Source: Rhizobium sp. WYJ-E13 (GTDB lineage: Bacteria; Pseudomonadota; Alphaproteobacteria; Rhizobiales; Rhizobiaceae). From it: 64,000 bases of DNA. The position numbers were made by a program, and so were the translations under genes. The stretch lies in contig NZ_CP076853.1 of NCBI RefSeq assembly GCF_018987265.1, forward strand, positions 1,550,001 through 1,614,000. Reading direction: 5' to 3'. The notes under the pieces were generated by a model. It was not told the origin of the DNA, ran no database searches, and worked only from the letters and a program-made list of their open reading frames with translations. Shown piece by piece: positions 17,226-26,090 of this stretch; within the stretch, counting starts at the first letter, position 1; each line of letters begins with the position of its first letter.

Positions 17226-18533
17226 ATGATCCCTCGTTATTCCCGACCCGAGATGGTCGCCATCTGGTCTCCCGAAACCAAGTTCCGCATCTGGTTCGAG
17301 ATTGAGGCCCATGCCTGTGACGCACTCGCAGACCTCGGCGTGATCCCGAAGTCGGCGGCCGCCACCATCTGGGAAAAGGGCGGTAAGGCGACCTTCGACG
17401 TTGCCCGCATCGATGAGATTGAAGCCGTCACCAAGCATGACGTCATCGCCTTCCTGACGCATCTCGCAGAAATCGTCGGCCCCGACGCCCGCTTCGTCCA
17501 TCAGGGCATGACCTCCTCCGACGTGCTCGACACCACGTTCAACATCCAGCTCGTGCGTGCCGCCGATGTCCTGCTTGCCGACATGGACCGCGTTCTCGCA
17601 GCGCTGAAGACGCGCGCCTTCGAGCACAAGGATACGATCCGCATCGGTCGCAGCCACGGGATCCATGCCGAGCCGACGACGATGGGCCTGACCTTCGCCC
17701 GTTTCTATGCGGAGATGAGCCGCAACCGCGCCCGCCTCGTGGCCGCCCGCGCCGAAATCGCCACGGGTGCCATTTCCGGCGCGGTCGGCACTTTCGCCAA
17801 TATCGATCCCGTTGTCGAAGAGCATGTCTGCGCCGCCCTCGGCCTCGTGCCGGAGCCGGTCTCCACACAGGTCATCCCGCGTGACCGCCATGCGATGTTC
17901 TTCGCCACGCTCGGGGTTATCGGCTCTTCGATCGAAAACGTCGCGATCGAAATCCGCCACATGCAGCGCACCGAAGTGCTGGAAGCGGAAGAATTCTTTT
18001 CGCCGGGCCAGAAGGGCTCCTCGGCCATGCCGCACAAGCGCAACCCGGTTCTGACCGAAAACCTGACGGGCCTTGCCCGCCTTGTACGCATGTCGGTCGT
18101 ACCATCAATGGAAAACGTGGCGCTCTGGCATGAGCGTGACATCAGCCATTCGAGCGTCGAGCGTGCTATCGGCCCGGATACGACGATTACCCTCGATTTC
18201 GCGCTGAACCGCCTTGCCGGCGTCATCGAAAAGCTCGTGGTCTATCCCGAGAACATGATGAAGAACCTCGACAAGTTCCGCGGCCTCGTCCATTCGCAGC
18301 GCGTTCTCCTGGCGCTTACCCAGGCCGGCACGTCGCGCGAGGATGCCTATCGCCTCGTCCAGCGTAACGCCATGAAGGTCTGGGAACAGGGCAAGGACTT
18401 CCTTGAGGAACTGCTGGCGGACGCCGAAGTGCGCGCCGCGCTCTCCGAGGCGGATCTTCGCGAAAAGTTCGATCTCGGTTATCATACGAAGCATGTGGAT
18501 ACGATCTTCCGCCGCGTCTTCGGCGAAGCTTGA
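17226..18533 (+). CDS. purB: Adenylosuccinate lyase
   Basis: Catalyses two fumarate-releasing steps: SAICAR to AICAR and adenylosuccinate to AMP. 435 residues, usual length. Seen: IPRYSRPEMVAIWS, TSSDVLDT, GRSHGIHAEPTT with the catalytic His, and the superfamily signature GSSAMPHKRNP in the mobile loop. The organism's other purine genes in the window (purC, purS, purQ, purL) lie several kilobases downstream in separate units. A terminator follows the stop. Confidence 0.97.
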   Translation: MIPRYSRPEMVAIWSPETKFRIWFEIEAHACDALADLGVIPKSAAATIWEKGGKATFDVARIDEIEAVTKHDVIAFLTHLAEIVGPDARFVHQGMTSSDVLDTTFNIQLVRAADVLLADMDRVLAALKTRAFEHKDTIRIGRSHGIHAEPTTMGLTFARFYAEMSRNRARLVAARAEIATGAISGAVGTFANIDPVVEEHVCAALGLVPEPVSTQVIPRDRHAMFFATLGVIGSSIENVAIEIRHMQRTEVLEAEEFFSPGQKGSSAMPHKRNPVLTENLTGLARLVRMSVVPSMENVALWHERDISHSSVERAIGPDTTITLDFALNRLAGVIEKLVVYPENMMKNLDKFRGLVHSQRVLLALTQAGTSREDAYRLVQRNAMKVWEQGKDFLEELLADAEVRAALSEADLREKFDLGYHTKHVDTIFRRVFGEA

Positions 18534-18556
18534 TCGGCACAAAATATGTCATCGGA

Positions 18557-18579
18557 CGGCGCCCACGAGGCGCCGTTTT
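18557..18579 (+). terminator. Rho-independent terminator after purB
   Basis: 7-bp stem CGGCGCC (18557-18563) / GGCGCCG (18569-18575) with loop CACGA, followed by TTTT. It ends at the stop of the convergent gene. Confidence 0.8.
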
Positions 18580-19049
18580 CATTTCCGCTTGCGTGGCGTG
18601 GCAGTCGCCGACGTCTTGCGTTTTCTTGACCCGCTTTTTGCAGGCGATGTATCGGCTTGCTCATCCGATATCCTGCAGGCCTCGGTCTCTCCCCGCCCTT
18701 TAGCCGCCTTGGCTACCAGCCGGTCGAGATGTTTGAGATCCTCTTCGTCCAGATTTTCGATGCCGATGAAGCGGTTTTCGGCATGGCTCGTCAGGATGAT
18801 CTCATTGAGCTTGGCCTGAATGGCCCGTGTATCGCGCGTTTGTGCGTTCTGAAGCAGGAAGACCATCAGGAAGGTGATGATCGTCGTGCCGGTATTGATC
18901 ACGAGCTGCCAGGTTTCGGAGTAGTCGAAGACAGGACCGAGAGCGGCCCAGATAATGACGGCGATAAGCGCCAGTATGAAGGTCACCGGCTTGCCCGCCA
19001 ACTCCGATATCTTGGTCGCGAAACGCGCAAACAAATGGCGTAAAGTCAC
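18579..19049 (-). CDS. Low-affinity iron permease family membrane protein (COG5478)
   Basis: 156-residue protein. Seen: N-terminal FARFATKISELAGKPVTFILALIAVIIWAALGP, then TWQLVINTGTTIITFLMVFLLQNAQTRDTRAIQAKLNEII, the hallmark of the low-affinity Fe/Cu permease family, with two membrane segments. The C-terminus is a Lys/Arg/Ser-rich tail. Start GTG at 19049 has a perfect GGAGG box eight bases upstream; the much longer open frame to 19829 has no such signal and runs antisense through the next gene. Substrate transport is not proven for this bacterial subfamily. Confidence 0.8.
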   Translation of the reverse strand: MTLRHLFARFATKISELAGKPVTFILALIAVIIWAALGPVFDYSETWQLVINTGTTIITFLMVFLLQNAQTRDTRAIQAKLNEIILTSHAENRFIGIENLDEEDLKHLDRLVAKAAKGRGETEACRISDEQADTSPAKSGSRKRKTSATATPRKRK

Positions 19050-19124
19050 CTTGAAATCCTCCGCAGAAGTCGGCGCAAGACAAACTCCAAGGAAGGTTCC
19101 GAGGTTCCCGAGTACGGTGAAATT

Positions 19125-19157
19125 CCGGGGCGTCGCGCGAAATTCGCGACACCCCGG
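19125..19157. terminator. Strong stem-loop between two minus-strand membrane genes
   Basis: 13-bp stem with one mismatch, CCGGGGCGTCGCG (19125-19137) / CGCGACACCCCGG (19145-19157), seven-base loop. It lies just downstream of the DUF2189 gene on the minus strand. There is no T-run, so it could be a terminator, processing site or stabiliser. Confidence 0.5.
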
Positions 19158-19168
19158 GAATGTTGCCG

Positions 19169-19993
19169 TCACGTGGCTTCGGGGGCAATCAGCTTCCTGT
19201 AGAGATGCCAGGTCGCATGGCCGAGGATCGGGATGACGAGTGCGAGGCCGGCAAAGAGCGGGATCGTGCCGACGACCAGCAGCGCGGCAACGATCAGGCC
19301 CCAGAGCAGCACCGGTACCGGATTGGCAAAGGTTGCCCGGATCGAGGCGACCATCGCGGCCACCGCCCCGCAATCCCTGTCGAGCAGCATCGGAAAGGTC
19401 ACGACCGTGATCGCCAGAACGACGAACGCAAAGCCGAGGCCGACCAGATTGCCCCACAGGATGAGCTGCATGCCTTCGGGCGTGCCGAATACCTGCTGCA
19501 GGAAGAGCGACGTGGAACGCGGGAAAACCTCGCCGAGAAGGTTCGTATAGATGGTCTGCGCTGTGACCAGCCAGACGGTGAAAATCCCAAACAGCAGGAG
19601 CCCGACGGCGATGATCGACGGCAGCGCCGGCGAATGGCGCACGTCGAGTGCATGTGTCCAGGAGGAATCGAGCCCGGCCTCGCGCCGACGGCTGATTTCG
19701 TAGAGGCCGATTGCGGCTATCGGCCCGATCAGCACGAAGCCCGACATCAGCGGAAAGATCATCGGTGCGAGATTGGCGCCCGAACTCAGCATCGTCAGGA
19801 AGATGCCGGCGATCGGATACATGAGACACAAGAAAACGTAATGCGAAGGCTTCTCGCGGAAATCCTCGAAACCGAGCCTGAGCGCGTCGAAGACGTCTGC
19901 TATGCTGATGCGATTAATCGTGGGCCGTACGAAGCTTTCGCTAGCGCCTGTCATGATATGGAATGCCGCCATGGCTTTCTCCTCCTCAGCCAA
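19169..19993 (-). CDS. DUF2189 integral membrane protein
   Basis: 274-residue membrane protein of the DUF2189 family, some members of which are labelled cytochrome c oxidase subunit I-like without evidence. Seen: cytoplasmic start with FVRPTINRISIADVFDALRLGFEDF, then about six membrane segments beginning near residue 50 and ending with a helix before the C-terminal HATWHLYRKLIAP. No haem-ligand pattern is evident. Function unknown. It is upstream of the low-affinity iron permease-like gene, separated by a strong stem-loop. Confidence 0.8.
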   Translation of the reverse strand: MAEEEKAMAAFHIMTGASESFVRPTINRISIADVFDALRLGFEDFREKPSHYVFLCLMYPIAGIFLTMLSSGANLAPMIFPLMSGFVLIGPIAAIGLYEISRRREAGLDSSWTHALDVRHSPALPSIIAVGLLLFGIFTVWLVTAQTIYTNLLGEVFPRSTSLFLQQVFGTPEGMQLILWGNLVGLGFAFVVLAITVVTFPMLLDRDCGAVAAMVASIRATFANPVPVLLWGLIVAALLVVGTIPLFAGLALVIPILGHATWHLYRKLIAPEAT

Positions 19994-20133
19994 GATGAGC
20001 CGGAGGCGAACGTGTCAGCAACGACGAGCCGACACGAAAACGCAACCGGCAGGCGGCGACTATAGCAAATTTCTCGAGCCAAGTCGCTCTCTCCCTTGAC
20101 ATCGCCTTCAAGCTTTCTCACATCGGCGGCACT

Positions 20134-20688
20134 ATGAAAGCTTCAGAAGCAGATATTCTCATCGTTCCCGGCTACACCAACTCCGGTCCCGATCATTGGC
20201 AGACTCGTTGGGAAGCAAAACTCTCCACCGCACGCCGCGTCGAGCAGGCGGAATGGTCAAAGCCTGTGCGCGAGGACTGGATCGCCCGCATTGCCGAGGA
20301 GGTGAACGCCTCCACACGCCCCGTTGTGATCGTCGCCCATTCCCTTGGCGTACCCTCGGTGATCCATGCGATCCCGCTGTTCGAAAAGCGGGTTGCCGGC
20401 GCTTTTTTCGTCGCGCCGCCCGATGTCGCAAATCCGGATATCCGCCCGAAGCATCTGATGACCTTCGGCCCCTACCCGCGCGATCCGCTGCCGTTCCCGT
20501 CGATCACGGTGGCAAGCCGCAACGATCCCTTCGGCACTTATGAACATGCTGACGATATCGCCAACAGCTGGGGTTCCTTCCTGGTGGATGCCGGTGAATC
20601 CGGCCACATCAATGCGGATTCCGGTCATGGCCCCTGGCCCGAGGGCACGATGGTCTTTGCCCAATTTCTGAGCCGCCTGCCCGGCTGA
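20134..20688 (+). CDS. RBBP9/YdeN-family alpha/beta hydrolase
   Basis: 184-residue serine hydrolase. Seen: ILIVPGYTNSGPDHWQTRWE at the N-terminus (family hallmark), nucleophile elbow VAHSLG with Ser70, acid in ASRNDPF near residue 131 and the GHINADSGHGPWPEG C-terminal signature with the catalytic His. Cytoplasmic, no signal peptide. Substrate unknown. A single gene between a divergent membrane-protein gene and the downstream GGDEF-EAL gene. A TTGACA at 20096-20101 may be its -35, but the -10 is poor. Confidence 0.87.
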   Translation: MKASEADILIVPGYTNSGPDHWQTRWEAKLSTARRVEQAEWSKPVREDWIARIAEEVNASTRPVVIVAHSLGVPSVIHAIPLFEKRVAGAFFVAPPDVANPDIRPKHLMTFGPYPRDPLPFPSITVASRNDPFGTYEHADDIANSWGSFLVDAGESGHINADSGHGPWPEGTMVFAQFLSRLPG

Positions 20689-20796
20689 GACACGGAAAAT
20701 TCCGGCGTTTCCAGCGGATTAAGCGATCGCTTTCTAAGCATTTCTTAATGGAAAGACCGCAGAGTGTGCTGACGCCAGAATAGCGAGAGCGCGCCC

Positions 20797-23085
20797 GTGA
20801 AGCAGAGCCATCCGCAAGACGCCGCCGACCCGGGTCGTGTCGCACCGACCGGGGACGGATCGGTGAACGTTACGGATGATTCCGATCTTTCCGAACGTGA
20901 AAGCCGCTGGAACTATGCGCTCGTCGGCTCCGGTCTTGGCGTCTGGGATCACAACTACCGTCTCGATAAGCGATATTACTCACAGACCTGGAAATCCATT
21001 CGTGGCATGGCGGCCAATGAGACGGCCGATGGTGATTACGAGGCTTGGCTGCAGCTCGTCCATCCCGGCGATCGGGATTTCGTCGTCAATGCCATCGAAC
21101 GACAGAATGCCGGCGACCCGGATTATCATGTCTTCCAGTATCGCGAGCGCCACAAGGATGGCCATTGGGTCTGGATCGAATGCCGCGGCGCGCCCGTCGA
21201 ATGGGACGAAACTGGCAAGGCCCAGCGCGTTGTCGGTACGGATACGGACATTACCGCGCGCAAGGCGACAGAGGAGATGCTGGCGCAGCTCTCCCGTCGC
21301 CTCGACCTTGCCCTGCAGATCAGTGACATCGGCGTTTTCGAAGCGGATATCGACCACGGAACGGTCGAATGGGACGATCGTCTCATTGCCATTTACAAGC
21401 TGCAGGGCGTCGACCGCCTGACAGCTGGCGCGGCCTGGCCGGGAAGGATCCATCCTGACGACCGCGAACGGGTGCTCGCCACAGTCAAGAGCACTGTCAA
21501 CAGCGAGACCGGTTTTCACCACGAATTCCGCATCATCAGGGGCGATGGCGTCGAGCGCATTATCCGTGCCCGTGCGGCCTTCTTCATCGACGGAAACGGT
21601 TGCCGCAAGCTGATTGGCGCCAATTGGGACGTGACGGAGGAAGTGGGGCTCCGCAACGAGCTGCAACGCGCCAAGGATCTTGCCGAAGCCCGCAACCGCG
21701 AACTTGAAGCAGCCAAGGAGAGCATCGAGCATTTGGCTCTTCATGACTATCTGACCGGCCTGCCGAACCGCCGCTATCTCGACAAGATGCTGGAGGAACG
21801 TTCCGCCCTGTGTCGCGAAGGAGGCCTGGCGCTTGCCATCCTTCACATCGATCTCGACCGTTTCAAGCAGATCAACGATACGCTCGGCCACCGCGCCGGC
21901 GACCACATGCTGAAACATGCCGCTCGGGTGTTGCGCGACTCCATTCGCGGTACTGATTTCGTCGCGCGCATCGGCGGCGATGAATTCGTCGTCCTCTGCA
22001 TCGTCGACACAGCCTCGAAGAAGATCGCCACCGTCGCCGAGCGCATTATCCGCGAGCTGAGGAAGCCCATCAAATATGAGGGGCACGACTGCCGCTTCGG
22101 CGCCAGCATCGGCATCGCCATCGACAGCGGTCCGAATCTCGACGAAAAGCAGCTTCTCCTCAATGCCGATATCGCGCTCTACCGCGCCAAGGCCTCCGGC
22201 CGCAACCGCCACGAATTCTTCTCCAATGCCGTACGACGCACGATCCTGACGGCCAAGCGCCTTGCCGATCAGATCCTGATCGGCCTGGAACGCGACGAGT
22301 TCGTGCCTTTCTACCAGCCGCAGTTCGATGCCCGTACGCTCGATATCGCCGGCATCGAGACGCTCGCCCGCTGGCAGCATCCGGAACACGGGCTGCTTTC
22401 CCCGGATAGCTTTCTCGACATCGGTGAAGACCTCGACGTCGTCTCGACTATCGATGCGTTGATCCTGGAGCGGGCGATTGCCGACCGGAAAGCCTGGGTT
22501 CGCCAAGGCTTCGCCATCCCTCGCATTTCGGTCAATGTCTCCGGCCGGAGACTATCCGATCCGCAGCTTGGCAAGAAGCTGCGTTCGCTGAAGATCGAGC
22601 CCGGCACGGTCTCTTTCGAGCTGCTGGAATCGATCTCGCTCGACGATTGCGACGAGGCGGTCACCGCCAATCTCAAGAAGCTGAAGAAGCTCGGCATCGA
22701 CATCGAGGTCGATGATTTCGGCACCGGCCACGCCTCGATCGTCAGCTTGCTGCGGCTGAGCCCGAAGACGCTGAAGATCGACCGCGAACTGATCAGCCAC
22801 CTGCCGCAATCGGCAGAGCAGCGCAAGCTCGTGCGATCGATCATCGACATTGGCAACTCGCTGAACGTTCTCGTTACTGCCGAAGGTGTGGAGACCGCCG
22901 ATCACGTCCGCATCCTGCAGGAGCTTGGCTGCGACATGCTGCAGGGCTATGCACTCGCCCGGCCGATGCCTGCCATGCAGATCCCCGCCTTCATCCGCAG
23001 CGAAAGCTGGCGGCAGCCGGAGGGTGCGGCCCGCGCGCTGCAGGCGGATCTGCGCCGTTCCGTCTCCAAAACGGCTTCCAGATAA
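20797..23085 (+). CDS. PAS-PAS-GGDEF-EAL cyclic di-GMP enzyme
   Basis: 762-residue cytoplasmic signalling protein predicted to make and degrade c-di-GMP. Domains: PAS at about 35-165 (ending RVVGTDTDITARKA), second PAS at about 170-290, GGDEF at about 320-480 with intact GGDEF near residue 393, EAL at about 505-745. The inhibitory I-site RxxD (RGTD) lies exactly five residues before GGDEF. The EAL domain has ETLAR at residues 521-525, keeping the Glu, Leu and Arg of ExLxR, and DDFGTGHAS, so phosphodiesterase activity is plausible. No membrane segment. Signal sensed by the PAS domains is unknown. Single-gene unit. Confidence 0.93.
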   Translation: MKQSHPQDAADPGRVAPTGDGSVNVTDDSDLSERESRWNYALVGSGLGVWDHNYRLDKRYYSQTWKSIRGMAANETADGDYEAWLQLVHPGDRDFVVNAIERQNAGDPDYHVFQYRERHKDGHWVWIECRGAPVEWDETGKAQRVVGTDTDITARKATEEMLAQLSRRLDLALQISDIGVFEADIDHGTVEWDDRLIAIYKLQGVDRLTAGAAWPGRIHPDDRERVLATVKSTVNSETGFHHEFRIIRGDGVERIIRARAAFFIDGNGCRKLIGANWDVTEEVGLRNELQRAKDLAEARNRELEAAKESIEHLALHDYLTGLPNRRYLDKMLEERSALCREGGLALAILHIDLDRFKQINDTLGHRAGDHMLKHAARVLRDSIRGTDFVARIGGDEFVVLCIVDTASKKIATVAERIIRELRKPIKYEGHDCRFGASIGIAIDSGPNLDEKQLLLNADIALYRAKASGRNRHEFFSNAVRRTILTAKRLADQILIGLERDEFVPFYQPQFDARTLDIAGIETLARWQHPEHGLLSPDSFLDIGEDLDVVSTIDALILERAIADRKAWVRQGFAIPRISVNVSGRRLSDPQLGKKLRSLKIEPGTVSFELLESISLDDCDEAVTANLKKLKKLGIDIEVDDFGTGHASIVSLLRLSPKTLKIDRELISHLPQSAEQRKLVRSIIDIGNSLNVLVTAEGVETADHVRILQELGCDMLQGYALARPMPAMQIPAFIRSESWRQPEGAARALQADLRRSVSKTASR

Positions 23086-23315
23086 AGACCTGTATAACCG
23101 CTCCGAGATTTCGCCTTCATTTCACCGTAAAGAAAAAGGCGGTAGTCTCCTCTTGCGAAGACATTCGATTCTCTTTGCGGATTTCCCGCTGCAGCCGGAA
23201 ACCGGGGAAGGAGTGACAGGCGGATTGTGAAACTCTCTCTTTTCCTTTAAGGGGACGCCACGAGATCGATCCACGCGCGCTATCCCAAGAGCGCCAACAG
23301 CAGAGAATAACTAAA

Positions 23316-24080
23316 ATGAACCGTCGCCGCCGTATCTACGAGGGCAAGGCAAAGATTCTGTACGAAGGGCCTGAACCGGGTACACTGATCCAGTTCTTCA
23401 AGGACGATGCTACCGCTTTCAACAAAAAGAAACACGAAGTCATTGATGGCAAGGGCGTCCTCAACAACCGCATCTCTGAATATATCTTCAGCCATCTGAA
23501 CAAGATCGGCATTCCTACCCACTTCATCCGCCGGCTCAACATGCGCGAGCAGCTGATCCGGGAAGTGGAGATGATCCCGCTTGAGATCGTCGTACGCAAC
23601 GTCGCCGCCGGCTCGCTCGCCAAGCGCCTCGGCATCGAGGAAGGCGTGGTCCTGCCGCGCTCGATCATCGAATTCTATTACAAGTCCGACGCGCTCGAGG
23701 ACCCGATGGTCTCCGAAGAGCATATCACGGCCTTCGGCTGGGCCAATCCGGCTGAGTTGGACGACATCATGGCGCTCGCCATCCGTGTCAACGACTTCAT
23801 GACCGGCCTTTTCCTCGGCGTCGGCATCCAACTCGTCGATTTCAAGATCGAGTGCGGCCGCCTCTTCGAAGGCGACATGATGCGCATCATCCTGGCTGAC
23901 GAAATCTCGCCGGATAGCTGCCGCCTCTGGGATATCGAGACCCACAAGAAGATGGACAAGGACCTGTTCCGCCGCGATATGGGCGGTCTGCTGGAAGCCT
24001 ATTCCGAAGTTGCGCGCCGTCTCGGCATCATCAATGAAAACGAGCCCGTGCGCGGCACCGGCCCGGTTTTGGTCAAGTAA
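23316..24080 (+). CDS. purC: SAICAR synthetase
   Basis: Phosphoribosylaminoimidazole-succinocarboxamide synthase: CAIR + aspartate + ATP to SAICAR, step 7 of purine synthesis. 254 residues. Seen: [15 protein letters not shown] at the N-terminus, [37 protein letters not shown] and DFKIECGR ... [13 protein letters not shown], the two family signatures. It heads a purC-purS-purQ operon with short spacers. The 230 bases upstream contain no recognised riboswitch. A 15-bp duplication covers its stop codon. Confidence 0.97.
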   Translation: MNRRRRIYEGKAKILYEGPEPGTLIQFFKDDATAFNKKKHEVIDGKGVLNNRISEYIFSHLNKIGIPTHFIRRLNMREQLIREVEMIPLEIVVRNVAAGSLAKRLGIEEGVVLPRSIIEFYYKSDALEDPMVSEEHITAFGWANPAELDDIMALAIRVNDFMTGLFLGVGIQLVDFKIECGRLFEGDMMRIILADEISPDSCRLWDIETHKKMDKDLFRRDMGGLLEAYSEVARRLGIINENEPVRGTGPVLVK

Positions 24081-24101
24081 AGACCGTTTGGTCAAGTAAA
24101 G
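24068..24101. repeat. 15-bp direct repeat over the purC stop
   Basis: TTTGGTCAAGTAAAG occurs at 24068-24082 and 24087-24101, period 19. The first copy holds the last codons and stop of purC; the second is in the purC-purS spacer. It looks like a small tandem duplication. Confidence 0.85.
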
Positions 24102-24115
24102 GCAGGGAAGAACAA

Positions 24116-24358
24116 GTGATCAAGGCTCGCGTCACCGTCACGCTGAAAAACGGCGTTCTCGATCCTCAGGGCAAGGCCATCGAAGGCGCGCTCGGCGCCC
24201 TCGGCTTCGGCGGCGTGGGCCATGTCCGCCAGGGCAAGGTCTTCGATCTGGAATTGGAAGGCACCGACAAGGCTAAGGCCGAGACGGATCTCAAAGCCAT
24301 GTGCGAAAAGCTGCTCGCCAACACGGTGATTGAGAACTATACTATTTCCCTCGACTAA
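24116..24358 (+). CDS. purS: FGAM synthase subunit PurS
   Basis: 80-residue small subunit of the three-part formylglycinamidine ribonucleotide synthase (PurSLQ), which bridges PurQ and PurL. Seen: IKARVTVTLKNGVLDPQGKAIEGALGALGF, GKVFDLELEG and CEKLLANTVIENYTI, typical of PurS. GTG start at 24116 behind AGGGAAGAACAA. Presence of purS with a 743-residue PurL and separate PurQ shows the split enzyme type. Followed by a small coiled-coil ORF before purQ. Confidence 0.95.
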   Translation: MIKARVTVTLKNGVLDPQGKAIEGALGALGFGGVGHVRQGKVFDLELEGTDKAKAETDLKAMCEKLLANTVIENYTISLD

Positions 24359-24376
24359 GGGTTGTGGAGGGGGTCG

Positions 24377-24634
24377 ATGACTGAAGTAACCCAAGAGTTG
24401 ATGTATGAGCTGCTGAAGCGCATGCATACGGATATTTCAGGCATTAAGGACGGTCAGAACGAGATCAAATCTGAGCTCAACGCAATGCGCGGCACAATGA
24501 TTTCGATGCAGCAAGACATCCAAAATATCTACGCTGTCCTGGTACGTCATGAGCAGCGCCTCGATCGTATTGAAAATCGTCTCGAACTTCGAGAACTGGC
24601 AGAAGCACAAGCAAGGTTTGAACCGCAACCATGA
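24377..24634 (+). CDS. Small coiled-coil protein inside the purine operon
   Basis: 85-residue protein of unknown function. Seen: an almost wholly helical, heptad-patterned sequence ([26 protein letters not shown], then [34 protein letters not shown]), no enzyme motif, no signal peptide. ATG 24377 has a strong GGAGGGGG box. Its stop overlaps the purQ ATG (ATGA), so purQ translation is probably coupled to it. The DNA is more A/T-rich than purS and purQ. It resembles small coiled-coil ORFs common in alphaproteobacteria, and looks inserted between purS and purQ. Confidence 0.75.
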   Translation: MTEVTQELMYELLKRMHTDISGIKDGQNEIKSELNAMRGTMISMQQDIQNIYAVLVRHEQRLDRIENRLELRELAEAQARFEPQP

Positions 24635-25302
24635 AATCAGCCGTCGTTCAACTTCCGGGCCTCAATCGCGATCGCGACATGATCGCCGCGCTCACCAAGA
24701 TCTCCGGTCATCAGCCGGTGACGATCTGGCAGACGGAGACGGAAATCCCTGACGTCGACCTCATCGTCATTCCCGGCGGTTTCTCCTACGGCGATTACCT
24801 GCGCTGCGGCGCGATTGCCGCCCGCATGCCGGTCATGCAGGCGATCATCGAAAAGGCGAACAAGGGCGTGAAGGTTCTGGGCGTCTGCAACGGCTTCCAG
24901 ATCCTCGTCGAGGCTGGCCTGCTGCCGGGCGCGTTGATGCGCAACGCGTCGCTGAAATTCGTCTGCCGCGAGATCAAGCTTGAAGTCGTCAATGCCGAGA
25001 CGGATTTCTCCCGCGCCTATGAAAAGGGCCAGATCATTCGTTGCCCGGTCGCCCACCACGACGGCAACTATTTTGCCGATGCCGAAACGCTGGCTGCCAT
25101 CGAAGGCAACGGCCAGGTCGTCTTTCGCTATGCCGAAGGAACCAATCCGAACGGCTCGGTCAACGACATTGCCGGCATCATGAACGCCAAGGGCAATGTG
25201 CTCGGCATGATGCCGCATCCGGAAAATCTCATCGAAGCCGCCCATGGCGGTTCGGACGGCCGTGGCCTCTTCGCCTCGGCGCTTGACGTGATCGCTGCCT
25301 GA
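24631..25302 (+). CDS. purQ: FGAM synthase glutaminase subunit PurQ
   Basis: Class I glutamine amidotransferase feeding ammonia to PurL. 223 residues. Seen: [18 protein letters not shown], nucleophile Cys86 in GVCNGFQ, and the catalytic His196-x-Glu198 in MMPHPENL, so the triad is complete. Start overlaps the stop of the upstream coiled-coil gene. purL itself lies about 9 kb downstream, separated by an accessory block. Confidence 0.97.
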   Translation: MKSAVVQLPGLNRDRDMIAALTKISGHQPVTIWQTETEIPDVDLIVIPGGFSYGDYLRCGAIAARMPVMQAIIEKANKGVKVLGVCNGFQILVEAGLLPGALMRNASLKFVCREIKLEVVNAETDFSRAYEKGQIIRCPVAHHDGNYFADAETLAAIEGNGQVVFRYAEGTNPNGSVNDIAGIMNAKGNVLGMMPHPENLIEAAHGGSDGRGLFASALDVIAA

Positions 25303-25349
25303 TTTCTTCTGTCAGGCCGATCGTTCGCCGGACCACTGGAGCAAGATAG

Positions 25350-25754
25350 ATGCGCCCCCGCCTTTTAGCCGCCATCGCCAATGCCGCTGCCTTTGCCGGC
25401 CTCGCAGCGCTGGTTGCCGCTTGCCAGTCCTCGGCACCCGCAAAGGGGCCGGACCGCAGTGCGCTGTCGACAATGGAGCGCGTGGCGCTCGGCGCCAACA
25501 GCTGCTGGTTCAAGTCGGGCGATCCGGCTTTTGGCGCCTACAAGCTGGCGCCGGAGCTCAATTCCTTCTCCGGACGGCCGCGCATTCTCGTCGTGCACAA
25601 GGGAAGCCCGGAAAGCCGGCCGCTGCTCGTCGTGCAGGCCGAAGGCAATCCGGCCAAGATGCAGGCCTTCGGCCCGATGATGTCCGAGCCGGTCTCGGGC
25701 CGCATCGCTGCTGATGTCACCCGCTGGTCGGGCGGCAGCAAATCCTGCAGCTAA
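25350..25754 (+). CDS. Putative lipoprotein, unknown function
   Basis: 134-residue protein. Seen: signal sequence MRPRLLAAIANAAAFAGLAALVAAC with a lipobox (LVAAC, Cys25), giving a mature lipoprotein of about 110 residues. The mature part contains two conserved-looking cysteines (NSCWFK and the C-terminal KSCS) that might form a disulfide, and a beta-rich middle. No family recognised. It follows purQ by 47 bases on the same strand and may be read through from the purine operon. Confidence 0.72.
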   Translation: MRPRLLAAIANAAAFAGLAALVAACQSSAPAKGPDRSALSTMERVALGANSCWFKSGDPAFGAYKLAPELNSFSGRPRILVVHKGSPESRPLLVVQAEGNPAKMQAFGPMMSEPVSGRIAADVTRWSGGSKSCS

Positions 25755-25763
25755 GCTTCAGCT

Positions 25764-26018
25764 TCAATCCCAAAAGAACGACTTGCCGACTTCGCGTGCG
25801 GCATCGGATTGCGACAGGCCGATATCCTTGAGCTGGTCTGCCGTCAGTTCGCGCAGCGACCGGCGGCCTGCCCGCTTCTGCTGCCACAAAAGAAGGGCTG
25901 CCCACAACCGCCCGAGCCGCGTCGCGGCCGGCGCCTGTCTGGGCATGATAATCTCATGCCGGCCATCGATAGAGACAATCGATACAATCTGACCCTTGAT
26001 GTGAGGTGAAGCGGACAT
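25764..26018 (-). CDS. DUF1127 (YjiS-like) small protein
   Basis: 84-residue protein with a C-terminal DUF1127 domain: RRSLRELTADQLKDIGLSQSDAAREVGKSFFWD. Such Arg-rich small proteins are abundant in rhizobia and some bind RNA or affect phosphate and carbon metabolism and stress responses, but this copy cannot be assigned. The N-terminal extension (SASPHIKGQIVSIVSIDGRHEI) is longer than in the shortest members. It diverges from the MocR-type regulator with 80 bases between the starts, so that operator may control it too. Confidence 0.85.
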   Translation of the reverse strand: MSASPHIKGQIVSIVSIDGRHEIIMPRQAPAATRLGRLWAALLLWQQKRAGRRSLRELTADQLKDIGLSQSDAAREVGKSFFWD

Positions 26019-26061
26019 TTCTGACTCCTGTAGTTTCCGCTAATGGAATTGTCTCATAGTC

Positions 26062-26090
26062 TTGACAGGATTAGGGTGACAATCTATTCA
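26062..26090 (+). promoter_or_regulatory. Near-consensus promoter of the MocR-type gene
   Basis: TTGACA (26062-26067), 17-base spacer, TATTCA (26085-26090). The predicted transcription start would fall at about 26096-26099, at or just before the ATG (26099), implying an almost leaderless mRNA. Confidence 0.6.

Noticed and set aside
19050..19829. N-terminal extension of the low-affinity iron permease-like protein
   Set aside because: The frame stays open antisense to DUF2189, but the GTG at 19049 has a perfect GGAGG box and matches the family start.
20980..22506. 508-codon open frame on the minus strand
   Set aside because: Exactly antisense to the GGDEF-EAL gene; sequence has no domain character. 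High-GC third-position bias makes such shadows.
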